64,000 nt of DNA from CAWAPS01 sp963783945 (lineage in GTDB: Bacteria > Actinomycetota > Acidimicrobiia > Acidimicrobiales > Palsa-688): positions 682,001 to 746,000 of the forward strand of contig CAWAPS010000007.1 in NCBI GenBank assembly GCA_963783945.1, in the 5' to 3' direction. Numbering within the stretch: position 1 is the stretch's first letter; the number at the start of each line of letters is the position of its first letter. Shown here in pieces: positions 25,597 through 34,528 of the stretch. The notes under the pieces are model-generated. The model had not been told where the DNA came from and ran no database searches. It worked only from the letters and a program-made list of their open reading frames with translations. A program made the position numbers and the translations under genes.

Positions 25597-26451
25597 TCAA
25601 CCGAATCCGCCCTGGCGACCCGGCGCGCCGTCGTTCCATCGCAGCGCGTGGGCGAGCCGCCGAGCGGCCGAGGGCGTGAGGAAGGGACGGACCCGGCCAA
25701 TCAGCTGCTCGGGATCGGGGAGTTGACTCAGCACCCAGCGGGCGAACATCCCGTCGTCCATCCAGGCCGCGATCTCGGGCGACACCAGGTCGGTCGCCCA
25801 CAGCCCGGCGTGGAGGCGGAGCATCTCCCACGTCAGGGTGGCTCGTGCCACTCCGGCCAGGGCGGGAACCGGGGGGACGGGCCGGGCCGGAGCACCAGGG
25901 TGGGCGCAGGCCGGGGCGAGCGGATGGAGGCAGGCGACCTGGCGCCAGGTCAGCGGGCGGCTCGATCGGCCGGCCGCGTCGAGGACGGTAAGGACCCAGA
26001 ACACTGATTGCAGCAGGCCGGCCCCGGTCGGAGGGGGAGGTGTCGGCAGGCCGAAGCACCGGCGCAGGCAGTCGACCAGCTTGCCTTCGCGCGGCGCGTC
26101 GTCCATGACCGCCCCGTCAGGGAGGACCATCCGCCATCCGACCGTCCCGTCCCGAGCCACGACGCAGGCCAGCCGTACGCGGGATGCCGGTCGGCCGGGC
26201 ATGCCGGGGGACGGGTCGACTTCGGGTTCCGTCGCCCACGCCCGGCCCGTGGCCACGAGTCCGGCGGCCTGGCAATCCGGCGGTGCCACCCAGCCCATGA
26301 AACCGGGGTGGCGGTCCGAGAACATGAGCTGCAGATCGCCCGGGCCACCGGGCGGGTCGAGTACCTGGACCCACGTCGGCCGGCCTTGCTCGGCGACATG
26401 GTCACCCAGGGCGGCCAAGAGCAGCCCGGCCAGCGCGTTCCAATCCTTCAT
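25597..26451 (-). CDS. Protein of unknown function next to the DUF4157 gene
   Basis: A 284-residue protein I do not recognise. ATG 26451 was chosen because GGGGAGGAG stands just upstream; a longer frame from 26628 would run through a hairpin and an AT-rich promoter-like area. Visible features are a tryptophan-rich N-terminal half (PTWVQVLDPPGGPGDLQLMF, then FSDRHPGFMGWVAPP) and a central WRMVLPDGAVMDDAPREGK. A Pro/Ala-rich linker precedes a C-terminal helical part (SPEIAAWMDDGMFARWVLSQ). There is no signal peptide or transmembrane segment. It is convergent with the DUF4157 gene. Confidence 0.65.
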   Translation of the reverse strand: MKDWNALAGLLLAALGDHVAEQGRPTWVQVLDPPGGPGDLQLMFSDRHPGFMGWVAPPDCQAAGLVATGRAWATEPEVDPSPGMPGRPASRVRLACVVARDGTVGWRMVLPDGAVMDDAPREGKLVDCLRRCFGLPTPPPPTGAGLLQSVFWVLTVLDAAGRSSRPLTWRQVACLHPLAPACAHPGAPARPVPPVPALAGVARATLTWEMLRLHAGLWATDLVSPEIAAWMDDGMFARWVLSQLPDPEQLIGRVRPFLTPSAARRLAHALRWNDGAPGRQGGFG

Positions 26452-26547
26452 CTCGACCGCTCCTCCCCGGCAGGAAGCCCAAACTGTCAGGGGGCGGCCC
26501 GAACCCCGATAACCCCGGATCAGACCGGGTAGGAACTCATCGGTAGT

Positions 26548-26563
26548 CCATGTTATGACATGG
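26548..26563. promoter_or_regulatory. Inverted repeat upstream of the unknown gene
   Basis: CCATGT-TATG-ACATGG is a perfect 6-base inverted repeat, 97-112 bases upstream of the ATG at 26451 in an AT-richer stretch. It is operator-like in size and position. Confidence 0.35.
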
Positions 26564-26580
26564 TTTTGCACGTTTTCCAT

Positions 26581-26629
26581 CATACTTTGTGCGTTCTTGT
26601 TATTTTCGGTGGTTAACGGCACAAACATG
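26581..26629 (-). terminator. Hairpin downstream of aspS, TTTGTGCG type
   Basis: CATACTTTGTGCGTT on one side and GGCACAAACATG on the other form an imperfect long stem 23-71 bases past the aspS stop codon. The outer sequence is shared with a hairpin after gltD at 43118-43168, so both may be terminators of one sequence family. Confidence 0.5.
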
Positions 26630-26651
26630 ACGGAAGACGGCCCCAGCCGCT

Positions 26652-28460
26652 CTATACCGGCGGCCGCACCACCCGCAGGTGCAGCTCGGTGAGCTGGGAA
26701 TCGAGGACCGGGCTGGGAGCGCCCATGAGCAGGTCCCGCGCTCCCTGGTTGAGCGGGAAGGCGATGACCTCACGGAGGTTCACCTGACCCTCGAGCAGCA
26801 TCAGGATGCGGTCGAACCCCGGCGCGATGCCGGCGTGGGGCGGCGGTCCGTAGTGAAACGCATTCCACAGGGCGGGAAAGGACCGGCGGATCCGCTCCGG
26901 CCCGTAGCCGGCGATGGCGAACGCCGCCTCCATGACCTCGGGCAGGTGGTTGCGCACCGCCCCGGAGGAGAGCTCCACCCCGTTGCACACCAGGTCGTAT
27001 TGGTAGGCCAGGATCTGGCCGGGATCCATCGACTGCAGGGCAGCCAGGCCGCCTTGGGGCATGGAGAACGGGTTGTGGGAAAAGTCCCACCCGCCGGTCT
27101 CGACGTTGGGTTCGAACATCGGGAAGTCGACCACCCAGCAAAATGACAGGGTTTCGGGATCCCCGAGCTCGAGGTCGCGCCCGATCGTGCTGCGCTGCTC
27201 GCCGAGCACGGAGGCGACGGCCGACCTGGGCCCTACGGCGCACAGGACGGCGTCCCCGGACCGGGCTTCGGCTCCGGCCGCGACCAGCGCCATCTCCTCG
27301 TCGGTCAGCCGCCGGGACAGGGATCCCTTGGTTCCGGCCGGGTCGAGCTGGAGCCAGCTGCCGATCACACCGACCGCCCGGGCCGAATCGGAGAAGCCGT
27401 CGAACCACTTGCGGGTCCTTTCCGCCCCGCCGGGAATTCGCAGCACCCTGATCACGTGGCCCTTGCTCACTGCCTCGGCGAACATCGGCAGGTCGGTCCG
27501 GCCGCCGAGGCCGGAGGTGACGTCGCCGATCTCGAGGTCGAAGCGGAGGTCGGGCTTGTCCGTACCGAACCGGTCGACCGCGTCGCTGTAGGTGAGCCGG
27601 GGAAAGGTGGATGGGGCCTTCTTGGTGGAACACTCGGCCACGATCCGGGTCATGAGCAGCTCGACTTCGGCGAACACGTCCTCCTGGGTGGCGAAGGCCA
27701 TCTCCAGGTCTATCTGGTAGAACTCACCCGGGCTGCGATCGGCTCGAGACGCCTCGTCGCGGAAACACGGGGCGATCTGGAAGTAGCGCTCCACCCCTCC
27801 GACCATCAGTAGCTGCTTGAACTGCTGGGGAGCCTGGGGCAGGGCGTAGAACTCGCCGGGGTAGAGCCGGCTCGGGACCAGGAAGTCCCGGGCCCCTTCG
27901 GGCGAGGAGGCGGTCAGCACCGGGGTCTGCACCTCGAGGAAGTCCCGGTCGGTGAGATGGGTGCGCACCACCTGGGCCAGCCGGGCCCGGGCGGCCAACC
28001 GGGCGGCAAGCGGGCCGCGCCGCATGTCCAGATAGCGGTATCGCAGCCGCGCTTCCTCGCCGACCTCGGCGCCGCCCTCGACCGGGAACGGGAGCACGTC
28101 AGCCGACGACAGGACCTCCAACTCCGATACGACCAGCTCGACCTCGCCGGTCGCCAGCTTGGGGTTCACTGTCTCGGGGGCCCGGGCCACCACCTGCCCG
28201 CCGACGCTGACCGCGCTCTCGACTCGCAGGCGCGACAGGGCTTCGAACGCCGGGCTGCCCGGGTGGGTAACCAGCTGTAGCAGGCCGCTCGGATGGAGCC
28301 CCGCCGGGTCGCGGAGATCCACGAACAACAGGCCTCCGTGGTCGCGCTTGGCGGCCACCCAGCCGGCCACCCTGACGGTCTTCCCCACGTCGACCGGCCC
28401 GAGGTCCGATGCCCGGGTGTCGTGGTAGCGGTTTACGGCGAGAGGTCGGGTTTGCTCCAT
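26652..28460 (-). CDS. aspS: Aspartate--tRNA ligase
   Basis: A 602-residue class II aminoacyl-tRNA synthetase charging tRNA-Asp in the cytoplasm. An N-terminal OB-fold anticodon-binding domain (KTVRVAGWVAAKRDHGGLLF) is followed by class II motif 1 (RARLAQVVRTHLTDRDFLEV). Motif 2 contains FQIAPCFRDEASRADRSPGE, the bacterial insertion domain lies at about 290-420, and motif 3 is GIAPGFDRILMLL near the end. Length is normal for bacterial AspRS. Whether it discriminates Asp from Asn tRNAs cannot be told here. ATG 28460 begins the conserved N-terminus. It diverges from acnA over 132 bases. A long open frame continuing upstream on this strand is antisense to acnA. Confidence 0.96.
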   Translation of the reverse strand: MEQTRPLAVNRYHDTRASDLGPVDVGKTVRVAGWVAAKRDHGGLLFVDLRDPAGLHPSGLLQLVTHPGSPAFEALSRLRVESAVSVGGQVVARAPETVNPKLATGEVELVVSELEVLSSADVLPFPVEGGAEVGEEARLRYRYLDMRRGPLAARLAARARLAQVVRTHLTDRDFLEVQTPVLTASSPEGARDFLVPSRLYPGEFYALPQAPQQFKQLLMVGGVERYFQIAPCFRDEASRADRSPGEFYQIDLEMAFATQEDVFAEVELLMTRIVAECSTKKAPSTFPRLTYSDAVDRFGTDKPDLRFDLEIGDVTSGLGGRTDLPMFAEAVSKGHVIRVLRIPGGAERTRKWFDGFSDSARAVGVIGSWLQLDPAGTKGSLSRRLTDEEMALVAAGAEARSGDAVLCAVGPRSAVASVLGEQRSTIGRDLELGDPETLSFCWVVDFPMFEPNVETGGWDFSHNPFSMPQGGLAALQSMDPGQILAYQYDLVCNGVELSSGAVRNHLPEVMEAAFAIAGYGPERIRRSFPALWNAFHYGPPPHAGIAPGFDRILMLLEGQVNLREVIAFPLNQGARDLLMGAPSPVLDSQLTELHLRVVRPPV

Positions 28461-28592
28461 GTCAGCGCAGCAGGCTAATGCCTCATCACCCCGGGTCCGG
28501 CGGGCAGTGAAGAGGCCGTCTTTACCGGGAATCCCATAGCGTGAGCAAGACTGGGGCTCTGGTCCAGGACGGTTCGACGAGGAGTTAAGCGC

Positions 28593-31364
28593 ATGGGCAC
28601 CAGCCACAACAGTTTCGGCTCGAGGGCGGACCTGTCGGTCGGAGGCAGACGCTTCGAGATCTTCCGGCTCGACTCCCTCGGCGGCGTGGACCGTCTGCCG
28701 TACTCCCTGAAGGTTCTGCTCGAGAACATGCTGCGCAACGAAGACGGAGTCAGCGTCAAGCCCGCGGACGTGGAGGCCCTGGCCAGTTGGGACGAGAAGG
28801 CCGAGCCGAGCAAGGAGATCGCCTTCGCCCCGGCCCGGATCCTCATGCAGGATTTCACCGGGGTGCCGGCGGTGGTGGATCTGGCGGCCATGCGCGACGC
28901 CATGGTGGCTCTCGGCGGAGATCCCGCCCGGGTGAACCCGCTCATACCAGCCGAGCTGGTGATCGACCATTCGATCATCGCCGACGTCTACGGCTCCCCC
29001 GACGCCTACGCCCGCAACGCCGAGCTCGAGTTCCGGCGCAACGAAGAGCGCTATCGCTTTCTGCGCTGGGGTCAGGGCGCATTCGACACCTTGAAGGTGG
29101 TGCCGCCGAACACGGGGATCTGCCACCAGGTCAACCTCGAGTACCTGGCCCGGGTGGTCTTCACGACCGAAGGTGAGGGTGGTGAGACGGTCCAGGCGTT
29201 CCCCGACACCCTCCTCGGCACCGACTCCCACACCACCATGATCAACGGGCTCGGGGTGCTCGGCTGGGGGGTCGGCGGCATAGAGGCCGAGGCCGCCATG
29301 CTTGGACAGCCGGTGTCGATGCTCATACCCCGGGTGGTCGGCTTCGAGCTGACCGGCACCCTGCCCGAGGGATCCACCGCAACCGATCTGGTTCTCACGG
29401 TGACCGAAATGCTCCGCAAGCACGGGGTGGTCGGCAAGTTCGTCGAGTTCTACGGCGAGGGGGTGGCGTCGGTGCCCCTCGCCAACCGGGCCACCATCGG
29501 AAACATGTCGCCCGAGTACGGGTCGACCTGCGCCATCTTCCCCATCGACGCAGAGACCCTGCGCTACCTGGAGCTGACCGGCCGACCGCCCGAGCGCATC
29601 GCCCTGGTCGAGGCCTACGCCAAGGAGCAGGGGCTCTGGCACCAGCCGTCCCACCGGCCGAGCTACTCCGAGCGTCTGACCCTCGACCTGTCCAGCGTGG
29701 TGCCTTCGCTCGCCGGCCCGGCCCGGCCCCAGGACCGGGTGCGCCTCGACGAGGCCCAACAGGGCTACCGCCAGGCCGTGGTGAAGGTCCTGGGCCTGGC
29801 CCAGGACCCGAGCGGCGCAGTCCTGGGCCTGGCCCAGGACCCGAGCGGCGCAGTCCGGGGCCAGGCTCCGGACCGGAGCGGACCGCCGAGCAACCCCACG
29901 CCCGTGACCCTGGAGGACGGCACCCGCTTCGACCTGGACCACGGCCACGTGGTCATCGCCGCCATAACGTCCTGTACCAACACTTCCAACCCCTCGGTGA
30001 TGGTGGCCGCCGGCCTGCTCGCCCGCAAGGCGGTAGAGAAGGGGCTGGCCGCCAAGCCGTGGGTCAAGACCACCCTCGCCCCTGGTTCGAAGGTGGTGAT
30101 GGACTACTACGAGCGGGCCGGGCTGACCCCGTACCTGGACAAGCTCGGCTTCGACCTGGTCGGCTATGGCTGCACCACGTGCATCGGGAACAGCGGCCCC
30201 CTCCTCGCGCCCATATCGGACGCGGTCGCCGCCGGCGACCTTGCCGTGGTTTCGGTCCTCTCCGGCAACCGCAACTTCGAAGGTCGGATCAGCCCCGATG
30301 TGCGCATGAACTACCTGGCGTCTCCGCCTCTGGTCGTCGCCTACGCCCTGGCCGGTTCGATGGATGCCGATCTGGTCAACCGCCCGCTCGGATACGACCA
30401 GTCGGGCAGCCCCGTCTACCTGCGCGACATATGGCCATCCCCCCAGGAGGTGGCCGAGGTCATCGAGCGGTCGGTCGAGTCGAAGATGTTCACCGCGTCA
30501 TACGACTCGGTGTACACGGGTGATCCCCGCTGGCAGAACCTCGACGTCCCCTCGGGCGAGGCCTACGAGTGGGACGGCACGTCGACGTATGTCCGCATGC
30601 CCCCCTACTTCGACGGCGTGCAGATGGAGCCGGCACCACTCGCCGACGTGCGAGGCGCCCGGGTGCTGGCGAAGCTGGGCGACAGCGTTACCACCGACCA
30701 CATCTCGCCTGCCGGGAACATCCGCAAGGACGGGCCGGCCGGTCGCTGGCTGGTCGACGGGGGCGTCGATCCGTCCGACTTCAACTCCTATGGTTCGCGC
30801 CGGGGTAACCACGAGGTCATGATCCGGGGCACCTTCGCCAACATCCGGCTGCGCAACCAGATGGCGCCGGGCACGGAGGGAGGCGTCACCCGCTGTCTGC
30901 CGGGAGGAGAGCAGATGTCGATCTACGACGCCTCCCGGCGCTACCAGGACGCCGGTGTCCCCCTGATGATCATGGCCGGCAAGGAGTACGGGTCGGGCTC
31001 CTCGCGCGACTGGGCGGCCAAGGGCACGGCGCTGCTCGGGGTCCGGGCCGTGCTGGCCGAGAGCTTCGAGCGCATACACCGGTCGAACCTGGTGGGCATG
31101 GGGATTCTGCCCCTCCAGTTCAGGGAGGGCGACAGCGCAGAGGTGCTGGGGCTCACCGGCGAGGAGGTCTTCGACATCACTGGTCTGGAGGCCCTGGCCG
31201 GCGGTGCCCCACTGCCGGACGAGCTGCAGGTCACGGTGAATCCCGGCGGCGCCGATTCGATTTCTTTTGCCGTGAAGCTGCGGATCGACACCCCCAAGGA
31301 GGAGGAGTACTACCGGCACGGAGGAATCCTGCTCTACGTGCTGCGCCAGCTGCGCGCCGGCTAG
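28593..31364 (+). CDS. acnA: Aconitate hydratase A, with a tandem-repeat insert
   Basis: A 923-residue aconitase interconverting citrate and isocitrate in the TCA cycle. The [4Fe-4S] cysteines are Cys461 (SCTNTSNPSVM), Cys527 and Cys530 (GCTTCIGNSG). The swivelling C-terminal domain carries GSSRDWAAKGTALLGVRAVL. Residues about 399-431 are a species-specific insert made of an 11-residue unit repeated twice (VLGLAQDPSGA) plus a degenerate third copy, in the linker where actinobacterial aconitases vary in length. The start follows GAGGAG. It diverges from aspS and is convergent with the LysR gene 5 bases away. Confidence 0.96.
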   Translation: MGTSHNSFGSRADLSVGGRRFEIFRLDSLGGVDRLPYSLKVLLENMLRNEDGVSVKPADVEALASWDEKAEPSKEIAFAPARILMQDFTGVPAVVDLAAMRDAMVALGGDPARVNPLIPAELVIDHSIIADVYGSPDAYARNAELEFRRNEERYRFLRWGQGAFDTLKVVPPNTGICHQVNLEYLARVVFTTEGEGGETVQAFPDTLLGTDSHTTMINGLGVLGWGVGGIEAEAAMLGQPVSMLIPRVVGFELTGTLPEGSTATDLVLTVTEMLRKHGVVGKFVEFYGEGVASVPLANRATIGNMSPEYGSTCAIFPIDAETLRYLELTGRPPERIALVEAYAKEQGLWHQPSHRPSYSERLTLDLSSVVPSLAGPARPQDRVRLDEAQQGYRQAVVKVLGLAQDPSGAVLGLAQDPSGAVRGQAPDRSGPPSNPTPVTLEDGTRFDLDHGHVVIAAITSCTNTSNPSVMVAAGLLARKAVEKGLAAKPWVKTTLAPGSKVVMDYYERAGLTPYLDKLGFDLVGYGCTTCIGNSGPLLAPISDAVAAGDLAVVSVLSGNRNFEGRISPDVRMNYLASPPLVVAYALAGSMDADLVNRPLGYDQSGSPVYLRDIWPSPQEVAEVIERSVESKMFTASYDSVYTGDPRWQNLDVPSGEAYEWDGTSTYVRMPPYFDGVQMEPAPLADVRGARVLAKLGDSVTTDHISPAGNIRKDGPAGRWLVDGGVDPSDFNSYGSRRGNHEVMIRGTFANIRLRNQMAPGTEGGVTRCLPGGEQMSIYDASRRYQDAGVPLMIMAGKEYGSGSSRDWAAKGTALLGVRAVLAESFERIHRSNLVGMGILPLQFREGDSAEVLGLTGEEVFDITGLEALAGGAPLPDELQVTVNPGGADSISFAVKLRIDTPKEEEYYRHGGILLYVLRQLRAG
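29787..29882 (+). repeat. 33-base tandem repeat inside acnA
   Basis: Two exact 33-base units (29787-29819 and 29820-29852) are followed by a degenerate third (29853-29882). Each unit contains the palindrome CCTGGGCC-T-GGCCCAGG. The frame is maintained, adding about 32 residues to the interdomain linker. Confidence 0.9.
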
Positions 31365-31369
31365 ATCTC

Positions 31370-32281
31370 TCAACCAGATGGCTGGTGCAGGCCGCTCGCC
31401 GGGTCGAGGTTGGCGCTGACGACTGACTCGAGCACCTCCAACATGGCCCGGGCCGGTGCGCTCGGCCGGCCCTGACGGCGCAGCACCAGCCCGACCTTGC
31501 GTCGGGGCAGGGCGGCCACGCTGATCCGGGAGAACTCCGTGAACCCCTCGGCCGCCCCCGACGCCGGCAGGATGGCCGGTCCGTAGCCCCGCAAGGTCAG
31601 GGAGGCCATCAGGCGTAAACCGTCCAGCTCGGCCCGGGGCAGCAGCGTCACCCCGGCGGCCTCGCAGGCGTCGTCTATCTCCTTGCGAAACGCCGACCCG
31701 GGGGCCGGCAGCAGGAGCTCGAATCCGTCCAGGTCGGAGATCTCCACCTGGCCTCGGCCGGCGAAGGGATGACCGTTCGGGACCACCAGGACCAGGTCCT
31801 CGTCGAACAGGGGCCGCTCCACCAGGTCCGAGCTGCTCTGGGGCAGATTCACCACCGCGGCGTCGAGCGACCCGGCGGCGAGGAGGGGCTCGAGGGTGGC
31901 CGATGTGCCGTCGCCCACCACCAGCCTCACCCTGGGATGGACGGCGGCCATGCGGTCGAGGAGGAGCGGGGTCAGCCAGCGGGCCGTGGTGCCGATCATG
32001 CCGATCCGCGCCGTGCCCGCAACCTCGTGGCGCAGCGCGGCCACGTCGGCGACGGCCGCCTGGAGTTCGGCGGTGACCCGTCGGGCCCGCTCCACCACGG
32101 CCAGGCCCTCGTCGGTCAGCTGACTCCCGTGTCGATCGACGAGCTGGACTCCGAGCTCGCGCTCGAGGTGGGCGATACGGCTGGAGACGTTCGATTGGAC
32201 GGTGTGCAGGGATGCCGCCGCCGAGGAGAAAGAGCCCTGGTCGGCGATGGCGATCAGGGCTTGCAGCTGCTTCAGATCCAT
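31370..32281 (-). CDS. LysR family transcriptional regulator
   Basis: A 303-residue LysR-type regulator. The N-terminal winged helix is textbook: MDLKQLQALIAIADQGSFSS then AAASLHTVQSNVSSRIAHLE and ELGVQLVDRHGSQLTDEG. The effector-binding domain follows (ARIGMIGTTARWLTPLLLDR; LVLVVPNGHPFAGRG). Length is standard. It is transcribed away from the HAD-PlsC fusion across a 194-base divergent region, the classical arrangement for a LysR target, so the fusion gene is a candidate target. It is also convergent with acnA at close range. Confidence 0.92.
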   Translation of the reverse strand: MDLKQLQALIAIADQGSFSSAAASLHTVQSNVSSRIAHLERELGVQLVDRHGSQLTDEGLAVVERARRVTAELQAAVADVAALRHEVAGTARIGMIGTTARWLTPLLLDRMAAVHPRVRLVVGDGTSATLEPLLAAGSLDAAVVNLPQSSSDLVERPLFDEDLVLVVPNGHPFAGRGQVEISDLDGFELLLPAPGSAFRKEIDDACEAAGVTLLPRAELDGLRLMASLTLRGYGPAILPASGAAEGFTEFSRISVAALPRRKVGLVLRRQGRPSAPARAMLEVLESVVSANLDPASGLHQPSG

Positions 32282-32475
32282 CTAGGTAAGAGATACTACC
32301 TTCGGAAAAAAAACCGCTTAACCCATTCCGCCAGCCTGCCGATATTGTTGGTAAGAGATCGGCGGGCCCCGGACCTCCCCCCTTCGTGGTCATGCCGTTC
32401 ACCGAAGGGCCCGCCTCCCCCGCGGGCCCTTCGACGCGCCGGGCACCGCGTTCATCAAGCGGTAGCGTCGCGGCC
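32282..32475. promoter_or_regulatory. Divergent promoter region between LysR gene and HAD-PlsC gene
   Basis: This 194-base gap contains an AT-rich patch (AAAAAAAACCGCTTAA near 32306) and a 10-base direct repeat GGTAAGAGAT at 32285-32294 and 32350-32359. The repeats flank the patch and could be LysR contact sites. No full T-N11-A pair stands out. Confidence 0.4.
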
Positions 32476-33876
32476 ATGGCCCGCGCCGCCGCGATCTTCG
32501 ATCTGGACCGGACGCTGCTGCGCACGTCGAGCACGCCGTTACTCAACGCCGCGCTGTTCGAGACCGGTCTGGCCCGCCGTCCCACCCTCCCCGGCCAGGG
32601 CCTAATGATGAGCTTCTACAACCGATTCGGCGAGACCATCCCGTCGATGGCGCTGGCCCGGGTCGCGGTGCTGGCCGCCCGGGGGTGGCAGGTTTCGCGC
32701 GTGGGCGAGGCGGCCGAGCTGGCCGCGGAACGGCTCGAGCGCGCCGTGCTGCCGTACGTGCCGGCCTTGCTTGACTCCCACCGGCAGGCCGGCCGGGTTC
32801 TCGTGCTGGCCACCACGACCCCCTACGACATGGTCAGCCCCCTGGCCCGCCGGTTGGGGTTCGACGAGGTTATTGCCACCCGGTACCAGGCGGAGAAGGA
32901 TGATGAGGGAATTGAGCGCTACACCGGCCACCTCGAGGGCGGCTTCGTGTGGTCGCTCGGGAAGCTGCAGGCCATCACCGCATGGGCCGGGCGGGCGGGC
33001 GTCGAGCTAGCCCACAGCTACGGCTACTCCGACAGTGCCTACGACCTTCCCATGCTCCTGGCCGTGGGCCACCCCACGGCGGTCAACCCCGACTACCGGC
33101 TGCACGCCGCGGCCACCATCCGGCGCTGGCCCGTGGTCCACCTGGACAGCCCGGCCGGGGTGCCCAAGCTCCTCGGCGCCGAACCCATGGACGTGGTCCG
33201 GACGGTGACGACCCGGGCGGCGTTTCCGTTCGCCCGATTCGACATCGACGGCACCGAGAACATCCCGAGACGGGGCGCCGCCATCGTCGCCGCCAACCAT
33301 CGCAGTTACTTCGATGCCTCGGCTTACACCCTGGCGGTGTTCGAGGCCGGCCGCAACCCCCGCTCGCTGGCCAAGAAAGAGCTCTTCGACGCCCCGGTAA
33401 TAGGCCAGTTCATGCGGGTCACAGGCGCCATTTGCGTCGACAGGAAGGGTTCGCCCCGAGCCGCCTTCCAGGCCGCCGAGGAGGCCCTGCGCAACGGCGA
33501 GGTTGTGATCGTCACCCCCCAGGGGACGATCCCCCGGGGCGAGCAGTTCTTCGATCCGGTGCTGAAGGGGAAGTCGGGAGCAGCGCGGCTGGCGGCGGCG
33601 ACCGGGGCCCCGGTCATACCGATGGGGGTCTGGGGGACCGAGCACGTCTGGCCCCGTTCGTCGAGACTCCCGAACGTGACCAACGTGCTGCACCCACCGG
33701 AGGTCCGAATCCGGGTAGGTACGCCCGTGTCGGGGCTCGGCGGGACCGACTTCAAGCGCGACACCGAGATCGTCATGAAAGCGATCGCCGACCTCCTGCC
33801 GGCCGGTGCCCGGCGGCGCCGGACTCGTAGCGCCGAGGACCTGGCCCGGACCCTGCCGCCCGATCACCTGCCCTGA
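32476..33876 (+). CDS. HAD-IB phosphatase fused to 1-acylglycerol-3-phosphate acyltransferase (PlsC-like)
   Basis: A 466-residue two-domain enzyme. Residues about 5-215 are a HAD-IB phosphoserine-phosphatase-like domain with motif I FDLDRTLL (Asp9, Asp11), motif II LATTTPYD and motif IV YSDSAYDLPML. Residues about 245-430 are a PlsC domain with the HX4D site NHRSYFD (His275, Asp280) and a glycerol-phosphate-binding PQGTIPRG block. Such fusions, known in actinobacteria, are thought to acylate lysophosphatidate and may dephosphorylate a product; that coupling is inferred. ATG 32476 starts the HAD domain directly. It diverges from LysR. Confidence 0.9.
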   Translation: MARAAAIFDLDRTLLRTSSTPLLNAALFETGLARRPTLPGQGLMMSFYNRFGETIPSMALARVAVLAARGWQVSRVGEAAELAAERLERAVLPYVPALLDSHRQAGRVLVLATTTPYDMVSPLARRLGFDEVIATRYQAEKDDEGIERYTGHLEGGFVWSLGKLQAITAWAGRAGVELAHSYGYSDSAYDLPMLLAVGHPTAVNPDYRLHAAATIRRWPVVHLDSPAGVPKLLGAEPMDVVRTVTTRAAFPFARFDIDGTENIPRRGAAIVAANHRSYFDASAYTLAVFEAGRNPRSLAKKELFDAPVIGQFMRVTGAICVDRKGSPRAAFQAAEEALRNGEVVIVTPQGTIPRGEQFFDPVLKGKSGAARLAAATGAPVIPMGVWGTEHVWPRSSRLPNVTNVLHPPEVRIRVGTPVSGLGGTDFKRDTEIVMKAIADLLPAGARRRRTRSAEDLARTLPPDHLP

Positions 33877-33952
33877 GCGCGGGCGTGAAGCATGCGGGCC
33901 GGGTCGCCCGGATGCCGGCTGATTCCCTCGATGCGCCGCCGGGTGGGGGCGG

Positions 33953-34528
33953 CTATGCCGCCTCCACGTCCTCCCACTCGCCGTAGTCCGCGGCGGTTGC
34001 CAACGTGCCGAACACCGTCAGGAAGAACAGGATCAGCGAGATCACGTGCACCGATGTGCACCACAGGCAGATATTGTGGATCTGAAACAGCTCGGCGTAT
34101 ACCAGGTACACGGCGGTACCTAGCCCGACCAACGACCACGCCAGCCGGCCCAGCCGTACCGGCACGGCCTGGCTGGCCCAGGCCCGGGGGGTCTGGAAGC
34201 AGAACATGATGGCGAAGAACACCAGTCCGAGCACCGCGACCGGCACCTGAGCGTGACCGAACGGCAGGTGGATCTCGGAGTACTTGCTCGTCGTGACCGT
34301 CAGGCAGTTGACGATGCCGCCCGTCGCGGGGCAGCTGAGGCTCCTCGAGCCGGTGAAGTGCTCGTACGTGAGGTAGGCAGCTATCCCGAAGCCGAGAACG
34401 CACAGGGGCATCCCCGCCCATGCCGGCCATCGCGGGCCGGCGTGTTCCTCATCCTGGGCCGGATCGGAAGCCTGGTCCAATCTCACCCCCGCGCCACCTC
34501 CCTGAAGGGTTGCCGGGATATTAGCCAT
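33953..34528 (-). CDS. Vitamin K epoxide reductase (VKOR) family protein
   Basis: A 191-residue membrane protein with four to five transmembrane helices from about residue 38. It has the two VKOR cysteine pairs: loop Cys66 and Cys75 (SCPATGGIVNC) and the active-site Cys154-x-x-Cys157 (ICLWC). Bacterial VKORs reoxidise a DsbA-like thioredoxin protein, passing electrons to quinone. Here the stop and start overlap by 8 bases with the preceding DUF929 thioredoxin-like gene, so the two most likely form a disulfide-forming pair at the cell surface. Confidence 0.92.
   Translation of the reverse strand: MANIPATLQGGGAGVRLDQASDPAQDEEHAGPRWPAWAGMPLCVLGFGIAAYLTYEHFTGSRSLSCPATGGIVNCLTVTTSKYSEIHLPFGHAQVPVAVLGLVFFAIMFCFQTPRAWASQAVPVRLGRLAWSLVGLGTAVYLVYAELFQIHNICLWCTSVHVISLILFFLTVFGTLATAADYGEWEDVEAA

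Noticed and set aside
28461..29948. Long minus-strand open frame continuous with aspS and antisense to acnA
   Set aside because: The aspS start at 28460 matches the conserved N-terminus; the extension is antisense to conserved acnA sequence and is His/Gly-rich low-quality protein. High-GC bias keeps such frames open.
30498..32585. 695-codon minus-strand frame over the acnA end and the LysR gene
   Set aside because: Shadow of acnA and of the LysR gene in another frame; composition is Arg/Pro/Gly-rich and non-protein-like.
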